DNA of 45,754 nucleotides, from the NCBI GenBank assembly GCA_913056195.1, contig CAJXMF010000016.1, forward strand, positions 1 to 45,754, read 5' to 3'. Source of the DNA: an uncultured Methylococcaceae bacterium. Lineage in GTDB: Bacteria; Pseudomonadota; Gammaproteobacteria; Methylococcales; Methylomonadaceae. A program made the position numbers and the translations under genes. Under the pieces are notes generated by a model. The model was not told where the DNA came from and made no database searches. It worked only from the letters and a program-made list of their open reading frames with translations. Positions 9,507 to 18,855 of the stretch are shown piece after piece; the first letter of the stretch is position 1; each line of letters opens with the position of its first letter.

Positions 9507-10177
9507 ATGGCGGCAAAAATCGCTATGTCATGTTAATGGCCAGTCTGCCGCCACATTCGGCTGATTTTTTGGCAACCCGTTATCCACCTGTTTCGGCGAT
9601 TCAACTGCAAAAACGTTTGGCCTGGTTAAGCCCTGAACATGCAGCCGATTTAAACCGGATTCAAAGTATTTTATATTGGTCAGAGTCCGTTGAGGAAACA
9701 GATGCTGAATTTCTACAGCATGCGCAGGCGGGATTGCAACAAATTGATAACTGTTATTTAAAAGCGATTATCCTTTGGCGATTGCAATTACGGACACTGG
9801 TTGCCGCCATGCGTCAAAAACATCATCAGCCGCAACAGCAGGTTAGTATGCAAATGCTGGCAATGACGCCTTTTGCCCGTGACATCCTCAGAAACTGGCA
9901 GCTGCCGGATTTCGGCTTGCGCTATCGTTTTCCCTGGATCAATGACATCGATGCCTTGATTCAACAAGAATCTTATCTGGCATTGGAGAAATATTTGCTG
10001 AAATTGATCTGGCGCTATTATGCGCAACAAAGTCAGGGGCATTATTTTGATTTTGAAGCGGTTGTCGTTTATGTATTACGCTGGGATCTGGTGAATCGCT
10101 GGAATCAGCAGCATGGACAAACAGCCCGGCAACGCTTTGTTGAGATTATGCAGCGTCAGGTTGAGGAGGCAGTCTGA
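9503..10177 (+). CDS. DUF2764 family protein, probable C/d-like subunit of the V-type ATPase
   Basis: The 224-residue soluble, mostly helical protein resembles the DUF2764 proteins found between subunits E and A in the V-type ATPase operons of Chlamydiae and Bacteroidetes. The N-terminus (YVMLMASLPPHSADF) has the YyfLvasLP pattern of that family. Aromatic motifs such as WRLQLR and ALEKYLLKLIWRYY follow. It holds the position normally occupied by subunit C, which links rotor and central stalk, so a C/d-like role is inferred. It overlaps atpE by four bases and atpA by one base. Confidence 0.75.
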   Translation: MNGGKNRYVMLMASLPPHSADFLATRYPPVSAIQLQKRLAWLSPEHAADLNRIQSILYWSESVEETDAEFLQHAQAGLQQIDNCYLKAIILWRLQLRTLVAAMRQKHHQPQQQVSMQMLAMTPFARDILRNWQLPDFGLRYRFPWINDIDALIQQESYLALEKYLLKLIWRYYAQQSQGHYFDFEAVVVYVLRWDLVNRWNQQHGQTARQRFVEIMQRQVEEAV

Positions 10178-11985
10178 TGCAGAAACAAGCAGCGTTTTCA
10201 GCCGAGGTCATTGCGGTTCAGGACGATATCGTTTCCATTCGCATGCGTGATGCAAAGCATGCTGCCTTGATGAAAAACGAAGTGGTTTATATTTTGCCGC
10301 AGCGTAAACAGGAGGTAGATTATCAACCATATCTGAAAGCGGAAGTCCTCCGAATTAAAGCCGATACAGCAGATGCTCAGGTCTATGAATCGACAAGCGG
10401 TGTGGGTGTCGGTGACCCGGTTGTACAAAGCCATGAAATGCTGTCGGTTGAACTCGGGCCAGGGTTGTTAGGCCAAGTCTATGATGGCTTGCAGAATCCT
10501 TTGGATGTTATCGCCAGCCAATATGGTTATTTTTTGCCTAAAGGCGTTGATGTACCCGCTTTGGATCGAAATAAAAAATGGGCATTTACCCCTTGTGTTC
10601 GCAGTAACACGCGGTTACGGGCCGGTAGCGTTATAGGTTCCGTGGTGGAAAATCGCTTTAATCATAAAATAATGCTGCCGTTTGATTTACGCGGCGACGT
10701 GGAACTATGTTGGATTCAGGAAGGTAATGTTACGATTGATGAAGCTGTTGCACAAATTAAGCACGCTAACGGTGAGTTGCAAAATATCACGCTGAAGCAA
10801 GATTGGCCGGTCAGAATCCCGTTGCCACGCCATTTGCTGAAACGCAATTTGGCTAGACAATGCTATCCACAGCAGCCTTTAATGACGCAATTACGTATCA
10901 TTGATACCTTTTTTCCGATTGCCCGGGGTGGCACCGGTTGTATTCCGGGGCCGTTTGGTGCCGGCAAAACCATTTTACAGAATTTGCTGGCTAAAAATTC
11001 CGATGTTGATGTCGTGATCGTGGTGGCCTGTGGCGAAAGAGCCGGTGAAGTAGTGGAAACGATCAATACTTTCCCGCAGCTTAGCGATCCGAATTCATCG
11101 GGGTCGTTGATGGAGCGTACCATCATTATCTGTAACACATCATCGATGCCTGTTGCCGCGCGTGAAACATCAATTTACACCGGCATAACGTTGGCTGAAT
11201 ATTACCGGCAAATGGGTCTGCATACCCTGTTGATTGCCGACTCGACTTCGCGTTGGGCACAAGCGATGCGGGAAACCTCCGGGCGGTTGGAAGAAATCCC
11301 GGGCGAGGAGGCTTTTCCGGCGTATCTGGACTCGGCCATAAAAACGGTTTATGAGCGGGCGGGTGTTATCGAAACATCGCCGGAAAACAGTGGCTCATTA
11401 ACGATAATCGGTACGGTTTCACCGGCCGGTGGTAATTTTGAGGAGCCTGTGACTCAGGCTACCTTGAGTACGGTCAAAACATTTTTGGGATTGAGTGCGG
11501 ATCGTGCTTACAAACATTTTTATCCCGCTGTCGACCCACTCATTTCATGGTCGCGTTATCTTGAGCAGTTGCATGATTGGTATGCGCAAAACTTGCAGCC
11601 GGAATGGACTGAAATGGTGCAACGCGTTATACAATTATTGAAACAAGGCGATGCGGTGTTGCAGATGATTCAGGTTGCCGGTGAGGAAGGCATTACCTTG
11701 GATGATTTTGTGGTGTACCTTAAAGCGCAGTTTGTCGATACTGTTTATTTGCAACAGGATGCGTTTGACGCTGTTGATGTGGCCGTACCGCTTGCTCGCC
11801 AACATGAAAATTTTGCCCTGCTGACAAAAATAGTGGAACATGATTATGAATTCAGTGACAGAGAGCAGGCCCGGCATTTTTTTACGCAGTTAAGCCATTT
11901 ATTTAAAAATTTGAATTATGCGCCTTTTAAATCCCAGGAATATCAGAAATTGATGGATGAAATCTTCCAACTGACTCACATTTGA
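10177..11985 (+). CDS. atpA: V/A-type ATP synthase catalytic subunit A
   Basis: The 602-residue catalytic subunit has Walker A GPFGAGKT at Gly258-Thr265, followed by the conserved ERAGEVVET segment (near 286), the ADSTSRWAQAMRE motif and the EEIPGEEAFPAYL stretch. The family's large non-homologous insertion lies upstream of the P-loop. It hydrolyses or makes ATP in the V1/A1 head. The gene is last in the operon, preceded by an AGGAGG ribosome binding site inside the DUF2764 gene. dnaQ starts three bases after its stop. No subunit F gene follows or precedes it. Confidence 0.96.
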   Translation: MQKQAAFSAEVIAVQDDIVSIRMRDAKHAALMKNEVVYILPQRKQEVDYQPYLKAEVLRIKADTADAQVYESTSGVGVGDPVVQSHEMLSVELGPGLLGQVYDGLQNPLDVIASQYGYFLPKGVDVPALDRNKKWAFTPCVRSNTRLRAGSVIGSVVENRFNHKIMLPFDLRGDVELCWIQEGNVTIDEAVAQIKHANGELQNITLKQDWPVRIPLPRHLLKRNLARQCYPQQPLMTQLRIIDTFFPIARGGTGCIPGPFGAGKTILQNLLAKNSDVDVVIVVACGERAGEVVETINTFPQLSDPNSSGSLMERTIIICNTSSMPVAARETSIYTGITLAEYYRQMGLHTLLIADSTSRWAQAMRETSGRLEEIPGEEAFPAYLDSAIKTVYERAGVIETSPENSGSLTIIGTVSPAGGNFEEPVTQATLSTVKTFLGLSADRAYKHFYPAVDPLISWSRYLEQLHDWYAQNLQPEWTEMVQRVIQLLKQGDAVLQMIQVAGEEGITLDDFVVYLKAQFVDTVYLQQDAFDAVDVAVPLARQHENFALLTKIVEHDYEFSDREQARHFFTQLSHLFKNLNYAPFKSQEYQKLMDEIFQLTHI

Positions 11986-11988
11986 CAT

Positions 11989-12699
11989 ATGAAAAAAACT
12001 AATCGACAGATTGTATTAGATACCGAAACTACAGGCTTAAACCCGAAAGAAGGACACCGCATTATTGAAATTGGCTGTGTTGAGCTGGTCAACCGTCGGC
12101 TCACCCGGAATCATTTTCATGTTTATATCAATCCAGAACGTGAAGTTGATCAGGAAGCCATTGAGGTTCATGGGATTACCAACGATTTTTTGCGGGAAAA
12201 ACCTAAATTTGCCGAAATTGCAGATGATTTTTTCAGTTTTGTCGCCGGTGCCGAGCTGGTTATTCACAATGCACCATTCGATGTCGGTTTTTTGAATCAT
12301 GAATTATCGTTGATCAAGGATGAGCAACGTCGGATTGAAACGCAGTGTACGGTGTTCGATACCCTGGTTTATGCGCGCAAAAAATATCCAGGCGCGCGTA
12401 ATACGCTTGATGCGTTATGTAAACGCTATGGTATTGACAATAGCCACCGTGAACTGCATGGCGCTTTGTTGGATGCCGAGATTCTGGCCGATGTCTATCT
12501 GTTAATGACCGGCGGGCAGGCCTCGTTACTGGAAGAAGATGATGTATCGAATGCGACACAGCGTGAAGAAATTATCCGTTTACCGGCAGGGCGTAAACCG
12601 CTAAAAGTGATTCAATGCAATGCGGAGGAGCGCGACAGCCATGTCAATTATTTAAAAGGCTTGAGCGGTGCCGACGGCGCTAAAATATGTTGGGAATAA
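11989..12699 (+). CDS. dnaQ: DNA polymerase III epsilon subunit, 3'-5' proofreading exonuclease
   Basis: This 236-residue DEDDh exonuclease has motif I LDTETTGL (Asp11, Glu13), motif II HNAPFDVGFLNHEL and motif III HGALLDAEILADVYL with the His and Asp. After the exonuclease domain the segment QASLLEE resembles the beta-clamp binding motif of epsilon. The C-terminal tail would bind the polymerase alpha subunit. The length matches the family. It begins three bases after atpA and is followed ten bases later by nnr, so it sits at the junction between the ATPase operon and the housekeeping block. The usual partner rnhA is not adjacent. Confidence 0.95.
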   Translation: MKKTNRQIVLDTETTGLNPKEGHRIIEIGCVELVNRRLTRNHFHVYINPEREVDQEAIEVHGITNDFLREKPKFAEIADDFFSFVAGAELVIHNAPFDVGFLNHELSLIKDEQRRIETQCTVFDTLVYARKKYPGARNTLDALCKRYGIDNSHRELHGALLDAEILADVYLLMTGGQASLLEEDDVSNATQREEIIRLPAGRKPLKVIQCNAEERDSHVNYLKGLSGADGAKICWE

Positions 12700-12709
12700 G
12701 GGGCGGCAG

Positions 12710-14182
12710 GTGAGCTTGGATAACATAGCACCCCATTATCTGTATTCTGTAGAACAAACGCGTCAACTCGACCGATTGGCTATTCATCAATTCGGTATTG
12801 CCGGCATTGAATTGATGCGGCGTGCCGGTTCCGCCTGCTTTGAAATCGTGCAGCAGCAATGGCACTCTTCGCGTCATCTGACAGTGTTTTGTGGCGCCGG
12901 GAATAATGCCGGGGATGGTTATGTGATTGCTCGCCTGGCTTTAGCAAAAGCCTGGACAGTTACGGTTTACAGCCTGATTGAACCAGGTAAGCTTAAGCAT
13001 GATGCTAAAACGGCATTTGAAGACTTTGCCGCCGCCGGGGTGGATGTCCTTCAATTTCATCCCGATATTGAATTGACAGATACGCTGGTCGTCGATGCAT
13101 TGTTGGGTACGGGGCTGGACAGAGCCGTGACGGGGGATTTTAAAACGGCTGTCAACCTGATTAACAGGGCGCAGTGTCCGGTGGTGGCAGTGGATATTCC
13201 ATCAGGCTTGCAAGGCGATAGCGGCAGCGTTATGGGCTGTGCCGTTAAAGCCGATGTGACCGTAACCTTTATTGCACGGAAGGCGGGCTTGTTTACGGCG
13301 GATGCCGCCGAGTATTGTGGCCGCATATACTATGCCTCACTCAATATCCCGCATGCAGTATTTGATGGGGTGACGCCATTTGCTCGCCTGATTGCGCCGC
13401 CCGCCTTGGCGGCAAGGGCTAGAACCAGTCATAAAGGTCAGCATGGCCATGTGTTGCTCATCGGTGGCGATTGTGGCTATATGGGCGCGATTCGGCTGGC
13501 CGCGGAAGCGGCATTGCGTACGGGTGCCGGGCTGGTTTCGGTGGCTACCCGTGCCGATCACAGCCATTTAATTAATGCGGGGCGTTTCGAAATCATGAGT
13601 CATGGGGTTGAACAGGCGGAAGAATTAACGCCTTTATTGGAAAAGGCGACAGTCATCGTTATCGGGCCCGGGCTGGGTTTGAGTGATTGGGCCAAAAGTC
13701 TATGGCAACAGGCCCGGTTATCGGGGCGACCCATGGTGGTTGATGCCGATGCGTTGAATCTGCTGAGCCAAAATCCACATCAGAATAACAATTGGATACT
13801 GACGCCGCATCCCGGAGAAGCGGCACGGTTATTGGCAACGGATACAAACACGATTCAACACAACCGCTTCGAGGCGGCATCTCGGTTGTTTCAGCGTTAT
13901 GCGGGAGTTTGTGTGTTAAAAGGCGCAGGTAGTTTGATCGCCAGCGAACACGGGGTGGCGGTTAATACCACCGGTAACCCGGGGATGGCCAGCGGTGGTA
14001 TGGGCGATGTTTTGGCCGGCATGATCGGCGCGTTGTTGGGGCAAGGTTTGAGCCTGATTGATGCCGCTGAAACAGCCGTTTACACGCATGGTTTAGCCGC
14101 CGACCGAGCGGCTCAGGAGGGCGGTGAACGGGGCTTGTTGGCCGGTGATTTATTACCGCATATCAGGGCGTTACTGAATTGA
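12710..14182 (+). CDS. nnr: Bifunctional NAD(P)H-hydrate epimerase/dehydratase (Nnr)
   Basis: The 490-residue fusion repairs hydrated NADH and NADPH. The N-terminal YjeF epimerase domain (about 1-210) has FCGAGNNAGDGYVIARL and the DALLGTGL motif. The C-terminal ADP-dependent dehydratase domain (about 225-490) has GPGLGLS, DADALNLL, LTPHPGEAARLL, LKGAGS and GNPGMASGGMGDVLAGMI. I chose the GTG at 12710, preceded at a good distance by an AAGGGG ribosome binding site. The longer frame from 12668 would overlap dnaQ. The 3' end overlaps the TTG start of tsaE by four bases, as in many gammaproteobacteria. Confidence 0.95.
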   Translation: MSLDNIAPHYLYSVEQTRQLDRLAIHQFGIAGIELMRRAGSACFEIVQQQWHSSRHLTVFCGAGNNAGDGYVIARLALAKAWTVTVYSLIEPGKLKHDAKTAFEDFAAAGVDVLQFHPDIELTDTLVVDALLGTGLDRAVTGDFKTAVNLINRAQCPVVAVDIPSGLQGDSGSVMGCAVKADVTVTFIARKAGLFTADAAEYCGRIYYASLNIPHAVFDGVTPFARLIAPPALAARARTSHKGQHGHVLLIGGDCGYMGAIRLAAEAALRTGAGLVSVATRADHSHLINAGRFEIMSHGVEQAEELTPLLEKATVIVIGPGLGLSDWAKSLWQQARLSGRPMVVDADALNLLSQNPHQNNNWILTPHPGEAARLLATDTNTIQHNRFEAASRLFQRYAGVCVLKGAGSLIASEHGVAVNTTGNPGMASGGMGDVLAGMIGALLGQGLSLIDAAETAVYTHGLAADRAAQEGGERGLLAGDLLPHIRALLN

Positions 14183-14652
14183 TACAAATTTCATTACTAA
14201 ACGCAGACGCAACCGAGCGGTTAGGCGCTGTGTTATGGCAAACGCTACCGGCTTCCTGTCTGGTGTTTTTGTACGGTGAGCTGGGTGCGGGCAAAACGAC
14301 TCTGGTTCGTGGGCTGTTACGCGCGGCAGGCTATAACGGGACGGTTAAAAGTCCGACCTATACCTTGGTCGAAGAATATCGGTTGGCGCAACGAACGGTG
14401 TATCATTTTGATTTATATCGTTTGACAGATCCAGAAGAGCTGGAATGGATTGGCATGGATGATTATTTACGCGACAACAGCTTGTGTCTGATTGAATGGC
14501 CGCAAATGGGGCAAGGTTTTTTGTCGGCCGCCGATGTGGTGATCCGGCTTGAAGTGGATAAACAACAGCGCCAGGCGGTACTGGAATCGGGTTTGGAGGA
14601 TTTTGAAAATAGATTTTTATTGAACTGGAAAAACAAAGACATACTGCTATAA
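14179..14652 (+). CDS. tsaE: tRNA threonylcarbamoyladenosine biosynthesis ATPase TsaE
   Basis: This 157-residue P-loop ATPase supports formation of t6A37 in ANN-decoding tRNAs together with TsaB and TsaD. The P-loop GELGAGKT lies near residues 34-41, followed by the family motif SPTYTLVEEY and the HFDLYRL stretch with its conserved acidic residues. The start is TTG, overlapping the nnr stop codon (TTGA), which implies coupled translation. Length and location between nnr and amiB match E. coli yjeE. Confidence 0.95.
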   Translation: MIQISLLNADATERLGAVLWQTLPASCLVFLYGELGAGKTTLVRGLLRAAGYNGTVKSPTYTLVEEYRLAQRTVYHFDLYRLTDPEELEWIGMDDYLRDNSLCLIEWPQMGQGFLSAADVVIRLEVDKQQRQAVLESGLEDFENRFLLNWKNKDILL

Positions 14653-14653
14653 T
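14645..14653 (+). promoter_or_regulatory. Candidate extended -10 promoter for amiB
   Basis: The sequence TGCTATAAT is a perfect extended -10 element. It overlaps the last codons of tsaE and lies about 55 bp upstream of the amiB start. No good -35 box sits at 17 bp, which is tolerated by extended -10 promoters. Confidence 0.45.
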
Positions 14654-14707
14654 CTAATCAAGAGTATACGATAAAGGTTTGGCATGATTGGTTTTCAAGG
14701 GGGGCGT

Positions 14708-16036
14708 ATGTCTAAAATATGGAAAGTCGTGACATTTTCTATGTTGTTATGGCTGGCGCAAACGACGAGTGCAGCCCCGGTCACCGTTGATGCGCTACGG
14801 CTATGGAGTGCGCCGGATCATTCGCGCATGGTGTTTGATGTTTCAGGAACGCTATCACATCAGGTTTTTTTGCTGGATAATCCCAAGCGACTGGTGATTG
14901 ATATTCATAATGCGAAATTGCGGAAGAAACTAAAACAACCGTCTGCCAGCAATCCATTTTTTTCGCGTGTCCGCAGTGGCCAACGCCATAAAAAAGATTT
15001 ACGCATCGTCGTTGACCTGAAGCAGCCCGTCCATCCCAAAAGTTTTGTTCTCAAGCCCCGTAAACATTATGGTCACCGACTGGTCGTCGATCTTTACCAG
15101 AAGTCGCAAAAGGGATACGGGCACGTCAAACAGGCTAAAAAGACGGTTACTAAAACGGTTAAAAACAAAGCGCGCGATATAATTGTCGCCATCGATGCAG
15201 GTCACGGTGGGGAAGATCCCGGCGCACATGGCCTGCATGGCACCCAGGAAAAAATGGTGGTGCTGGCGATTGCTAAAAAGTTAGCCAGGATGATCGACCG
15301 GCAGCCAGGTATGAAAGCCGTTTTGGTACGTAAAGGGGATTACTATATCAATTTAAGAAAGCGGATGGCGATTGCGCGCAAAGAAAAAGCCGATTTATTT
15401 GTTTCTATTCATGCCGATGCCTTTAAAAATCGTCACGTAAGAGGCGCATCGGTGTTTACATTGTCTCGTCGCGGTGCATCGAGCGAGGCGGCGCGCTGGT
15501 TGGCCAAGCATGAAAACGATTCCGATCTGGTTGGCGGTGTCAGTTTGGATGAAATGGATTCAACGCTGGCCTCGGTGTTGTTGGATTTATCTCAAACGGC
15601 GACCAAAGATGCCAGTCGGAAAGTTGCGGCGAATGTGCTAAAACAACTTCGCCCCATTGGGCATTTACATAAAAATTCAGTACAGAAGGCTGGTTTTATG
15701 GTGTTGAAGTCGCCCGATATTCCGTCTATTTTGGTTGAAACAGCGTTTATTTCCAATCCAACTGAAGAGCAGAAGCTTAAAAATCATCGTCATCAACAAA
15801 AAATTGCGCGGGCTATTTTTAAAGGCATCCATGCGTATTTTAAACAATATGCGCCGGCAGATACGCTGATGGCCGCTTTGTATAGTGAACATCCCAAACA
15901 TGTGATTTCACGCGGGGAAACCTTATCCGGTATTGCCCAGCACTATGGCGTCAGCATGCGTGCGATTAAATCCGCCAATTCGCTGAATAACGATACCATT
16001 CGGGTGGGGCAAGTTTTAAAAATTCCAACATCCTGA
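14708..16036 (+). CDS. amiB: N-acetylmuramoyl-L-alanine amidase AmiB (AMIN-Amidase_3-LysM)
   Basis: The 442-residue periplasmic cell-wall amidase splits daughter-cell peptidoglycan by cutting the MurNAc-L-Ala bond. It has a signal peptide (hydrophobic stretch VVTFSMLLWLAQTTSAA), an AMIN domain (about 25-125) and a zinc amidase_3 domain (about 158-380). The metal motifs are IDAGHGGEDPGAHG, the glutamate after the insertion and the SIHADAF histidine; VETAFISNP is the catalytic-glutamate motif. A C-terminal LysM domain (about 395-442) binds glycan. I chose the ATG at 14708, which follows an AAGGGGGG ribosome binding site; an upstream ATG at 14684 lacks one. The place between tsaE and mutL is conserved. 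Confidence 0.94.
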   Translation: MSKIWKVVTFSMLLWLAQTTSAAPVTVDALRLWSAPDHSRMVFDVSGTLSHQVFLLDNPKRLVIDIHNAKLRKKLKQPSASNPFFSRVRSGQRHKKDLRIVVDLKQPVHPKSFVLKPRKHYGHRLVVDLYQKSQKGYGHVKQAKKTVTKTVKNKARDIIVAIDAGHGGEDPGAHGLHGTQEKMVVLAIAKKLARMIDRQPGMKAVLVRKGDYYINLRKRMAIARKEKADLFVSIHADAFKNRHVRGASVFTLSRRGASSEAARWLAKHENDSDLVGGVSLDEMDSTLASVLLDLSQTATKDASRKVAANVLKQLRPIGHLHKNSVQKAGFMVLKSPDIPSILVETAFISNPTEEQKLKNHRHQQKIARAIFKGIHAYFKQYAPADTLMAALYSEHPKHVISRGETLSGIAQHYGVSMRAIKSANSLNNDTIRVGQVLKIPTS

Positions 16037-16102
16037 TGATTCCCTTAGTCGGGAAATTTCCTGAGTATTTCGGTAAAATAATCAATTTTTCCGGGATTCT
16101 GC

Positions 16103-17923
16103 ATGCGTATTCATCGGTTACCGACTCAACTTGTTAATCAGATTGCGGCGGGTGAGGTCGTTGAGCGGCCGGCTTCGGTGGTCAAAGAATTAGTGGAAAA
16201 CTGCTTTGATGCCGGTGCGACACAGATAGATGTTGAGATTGAGCAGGGCGGCGTTAGATTGATGCGCATTCGCGATAATGGTTGCGGTATTGAAAAAGAC
16301 GATTTGCCATTAGCCTTGTCCCGTCATGCAACCAGCAAAATTTCTTCCCTGCAGGATTTGGAGAAAATCGACAGCATGGGCTTTCGGGGCGAAGCCTTGC
16401 CCAGTATCAGCTCGGTTTCCCGCCTGGTTTTGATTTCACGAATGGCTGATGCTGAGTGCGCCTGGAAAGTCAGTGCCGATGGCACAGAAACCGACTTTGA
16501 TCCGCAACCCGACCCACATCCGCCTGGAACTACGGTTGAAGTCAGGGATTTGTTTTATAACACACCGGCCAGACGAAAATTTCTGAAAACTGAAAAGACT
16601 GAATTTTCGCATATCGAAAATTTAATCAAGAAAATGGCCTTGAGTCATTTCAATATTGGCTTCAGATTATTGCACAATCAGCGAGAAATCCTGAACTTTA
16701 AACCCGCCGAGTCTGAGGCCATGCAGGCGCAACGTATTGCGGCCGTGTGTGGATCGGCCTTTATTGACAATGCCGTATCCATTGATGTTTCAGCCTCCGG
16801 CCTGCTGTTACAGGGCTGGGTGGGGCGGCCTACATTTTCGCGTAGCCAGGCGGATATGCAGTATTTTTATGTCAATGGCCGTCTGGTTCGAGATAAGTTG
16901 ATCAGTCATGCGGTTCGACAAGCCTATCAAGACGTTTTATATCATGGTCGGCATCCCGTTTTTGTGCTGTATTTGACGTTGGATCCTCGGTTGGTCGATG
17001 TCAACGCGCATCCGGCAAAACTGGAAGTTCGCTTCAGAGAGGGGCGGCTGGTGCATGATTTTTTGTTCAGCGCATTGCACCGGTCGCTGGCTGAACAACG
17101 TCCAGGCCAGGCGGTGGACAGATCAATAACACATGAAACGGCGGTTGATCCGGAACCAATCAAGCGTGATAATGGAAGGTTAGAATCATCAAAGTCGTAT
17201 CAGTCTTTTTCCGAGCCGCCTCAGCAATCGGTTTTACCCTTGACCGTCGCCGAGGAAATTCAGGCTTATGCCAGGTTATATCCGCAAGAAACCGATACGG
17301 TGGCGCTGCCTGAGCAGGATTATGCGGATAACAAAACGATACCACCATTAGGATTCGCGCTGGCGCATATTCATCAAATCTATATTTTGTCTGAGACCAA
17401 ACAGGGCATTATTCTGGTTGATGCTCATGCCGCGCATGAGCGTATTTTGTATGAGAGGCTAAAACGACAGTATCATCAAGGCTCGGTGCCTATGCAGCCT
17501 TTGTTGTTGCCCTTAAAGATTCAGGTCAGCCAAAGCGAGGCCGATTGGGTTGAGCAGCAGCAGGACTTTTTTACGCGTTTGGGCTTTAATGTGACCCGTT
17601 CCGGGCCGGAAGCGGTGGTGCTGCGTTCATTACCGGCTTTGTTGGGAAAAGCGGATGTGGAATTGTTAATTAAGGATTTATTGGCTGATTTGGCAGAGTT
17701 TGGCTTGAGTGAAAGGGTGTTGGAAAAAAGTAACGAAATTCTGGCGACGATGGCCTGTCATGGTGCCGTGCGTGCTCGGCGTAAATTAACCCTGGAGGAA
17801 ATGAATGCATTGCTCAGAGAGATGGAAAAAACGGAAAGAATAGGGCAATGTAATCATGGTCGGCCGACCTGGGTTGAGTTGTCGCATCATGATTTGGACA
17901 AATTTTTTATGCGGGGGCAATGA
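16103..17923 (+). CDS. mutL: DNA mismatch repair protein MutL
   Basis: The 606-residue GHKL ATPase couples mismatch recognition by MutS to strand incision. The N-terminal ATPase motifs are AAGEVVERPASVVKELVEN, DNGCGI and GFRGEALPSI. The usual SLDAGA reads CFDAGA. The C-terminal domain carries the endonuclease motif Asp440-Ala-His442-x3-Glu446-x4-Glu451, a variant of DQHAx2Ex4E with Ala for Gln, plus the ACHGAVRA and CNHGRPT metal-site motifs. The protein is therefore predicted to be a nicking MutL, as in bacteria without MutH. The stop overlaps the region just before miaA. Confidence 0.96.
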   Translation: MRIHRLPTQLVNQIAAGEVVERPASVVKELVENCFDAGATQIDVEIEQGGVRLMRIRDNGCGIEKDDLPLALSRHATSKISSLQDLEKIDSMGFRGEALPSISSVSRLVLISRMADAECAWKVSADGTETDFDPQPDPHPPGTTVEVRDLFYNTPARRKFLKTEKTEFSHIENLIKKMALSHFNIGFRLLHNQREILNFKPAESEAMQAQRIAAVCGSAFIDNAVSIDVSASGLLLQGWVGRPTFSRSQADMQYFYVNGRLVRDKLISHAVRQAYQDVLYHGRHPVFVLYLTLDPRLVDVNAHPAKLEVRFREGRLVHDFLFSALHRSLAEQRPGQAVDRSITHETAVDPEPIKRDNGRLESSKSYQSFSEPPQQSVLPLTVAEEIQAYARLYPQETDTVALPEQDYADNKTIPPLGFALAHIHQIYILSETKQGIILVDAHAAHERILYERLKRQYHQGSVPMQPLLLPLKIQVSQSEADWVEQQQDFFTRLGFNVTRSGPEAVVLRSLPALLGKADVELLIKDLLADLAEFGLSERVLEKSNEILATMACHGAVRARRKLTLEEMNALLREMEKTERIGQCNHGRPTWVELSHHDLDKFFMRGQ

Positions 17924-17925
17924 TA

Positions 17926-18855
17926 ATGGCTGAAAACCTACCCCCGGCCGTGTTTATCATGGGGCCGACGGCATCGGGTAAAACGGCGTTGTCGATTAAA
18001 TTAGCGCAGCAATTGAATGGCGAAATCATCAGCGTGGATTCGGCTATGGTGTTCCGCGGCATGGATATTGGCACGGCCAAACCGACATTACAGGAGCGCG
18101 GCGGCATTCCCCATCATCTGATGGATATTCTGGATCCTGCCGAAACATTTTCTACCGGCCAGTTTAAAACGCTGGCATTACAGAAAATGGCCGAAATAAC
18201 GGCACAGGGAAAAATCCCCGTTTTAGTCGGTGGAACGATGTTGTATTTCAATGTACTGTTGAATGGGCTGGCGGAATTACCGGAAGCCAATGCCGCTATT
18301 CGGCAACAGTTGGATCAATTATTGGCAGAGTACGGCGCCAACGCTTTGCATCAGCGACTTGCAGATGTCGATCCGAAGGCCGCTGCGCGTATTCATCCGA
18401 ATGATCCGCAGCGGATTCAACGGGCGTTGGAGGTTTATGAAATCAGCGGCCGCCCGATGAGTGATTTCTTTAAACAGCAGGTGAGTGCAATTCCTTATAC
18501 TGTCTGGAATGTAAAATTAGTGCCACCCGATCGAAAAATATTGCATGACAGGATTGCCAGGCGCTTTGACAGTATGTTAAAAGAAGGGCTGGTGGAAGAA
18601 GTCAGGGGCTTATTTGTGCGAGGAGATTTGAACGCGTCTTTGCCTGCTATTCGGGCGGTGGGCTATCGTCAGGTTTGGTCTTATCTGCAAGGCGATATGG
18701 ATTATGATGTCATGCGTGAAAAAGGTATTATTGCCACCCGTCAACTGGCCAAGCGGCAGTTTACCTGGCTGAGAAAGCTGGATGTTGGGAAAAGTTTTGA
18801 GAGCGACGATGATTGTTTAGTGCAGAAAGTTGTTCATTATATAGATTTATCATGA
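17926..18855 (+). CDS. miaA: tRNA dimethylallyltransferase MiaA
   Basis: This 309-residue enzyme adds the isopentenyl group to A37 of tRNAs reading UNN codons, the step before MiaB acts (miaB lies at 25531). The P-loop GPTASGKT is near the N-terminus, followed by SVDSAMVFRGMDIGTAKP, the GGTMLYFNVLLNGLAELP region and the ATRQLAKRQFTWLR motif. I chose the ATG at 17926 because it is well spaced from the GGGGG run at about 17913. Another ATG six bases upstream, overlapping the mutL stop, is possible. Confidence 0.95.
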   Translation: MAENLPPAVFIMGPTASGKTALSIKLAQQLNGEIISVDSAMVFRGMDIGTAKPTLQERGGIPHHLMDILDPAETFSTGQFKTLALQKMAEITAQGKIPVLVGGTMLYFNVLLNGLAELPEANAAIRQQLDQLLAEYGANALHQRLADVDPKAAARIHPNDPQRIQRALEVYEISGRPMSDFFKQQVSAIPYTVWNVKLVPPDRKILHDRIARRFDSMLKEGLVEEVRGLFVRGDLNASLPAIRAVGYRQVWSYLQGDMDYDVMREKGIIATRQLAKRQFTWLRKLDVGKSFESDDDCLVQKVVHYIDLS

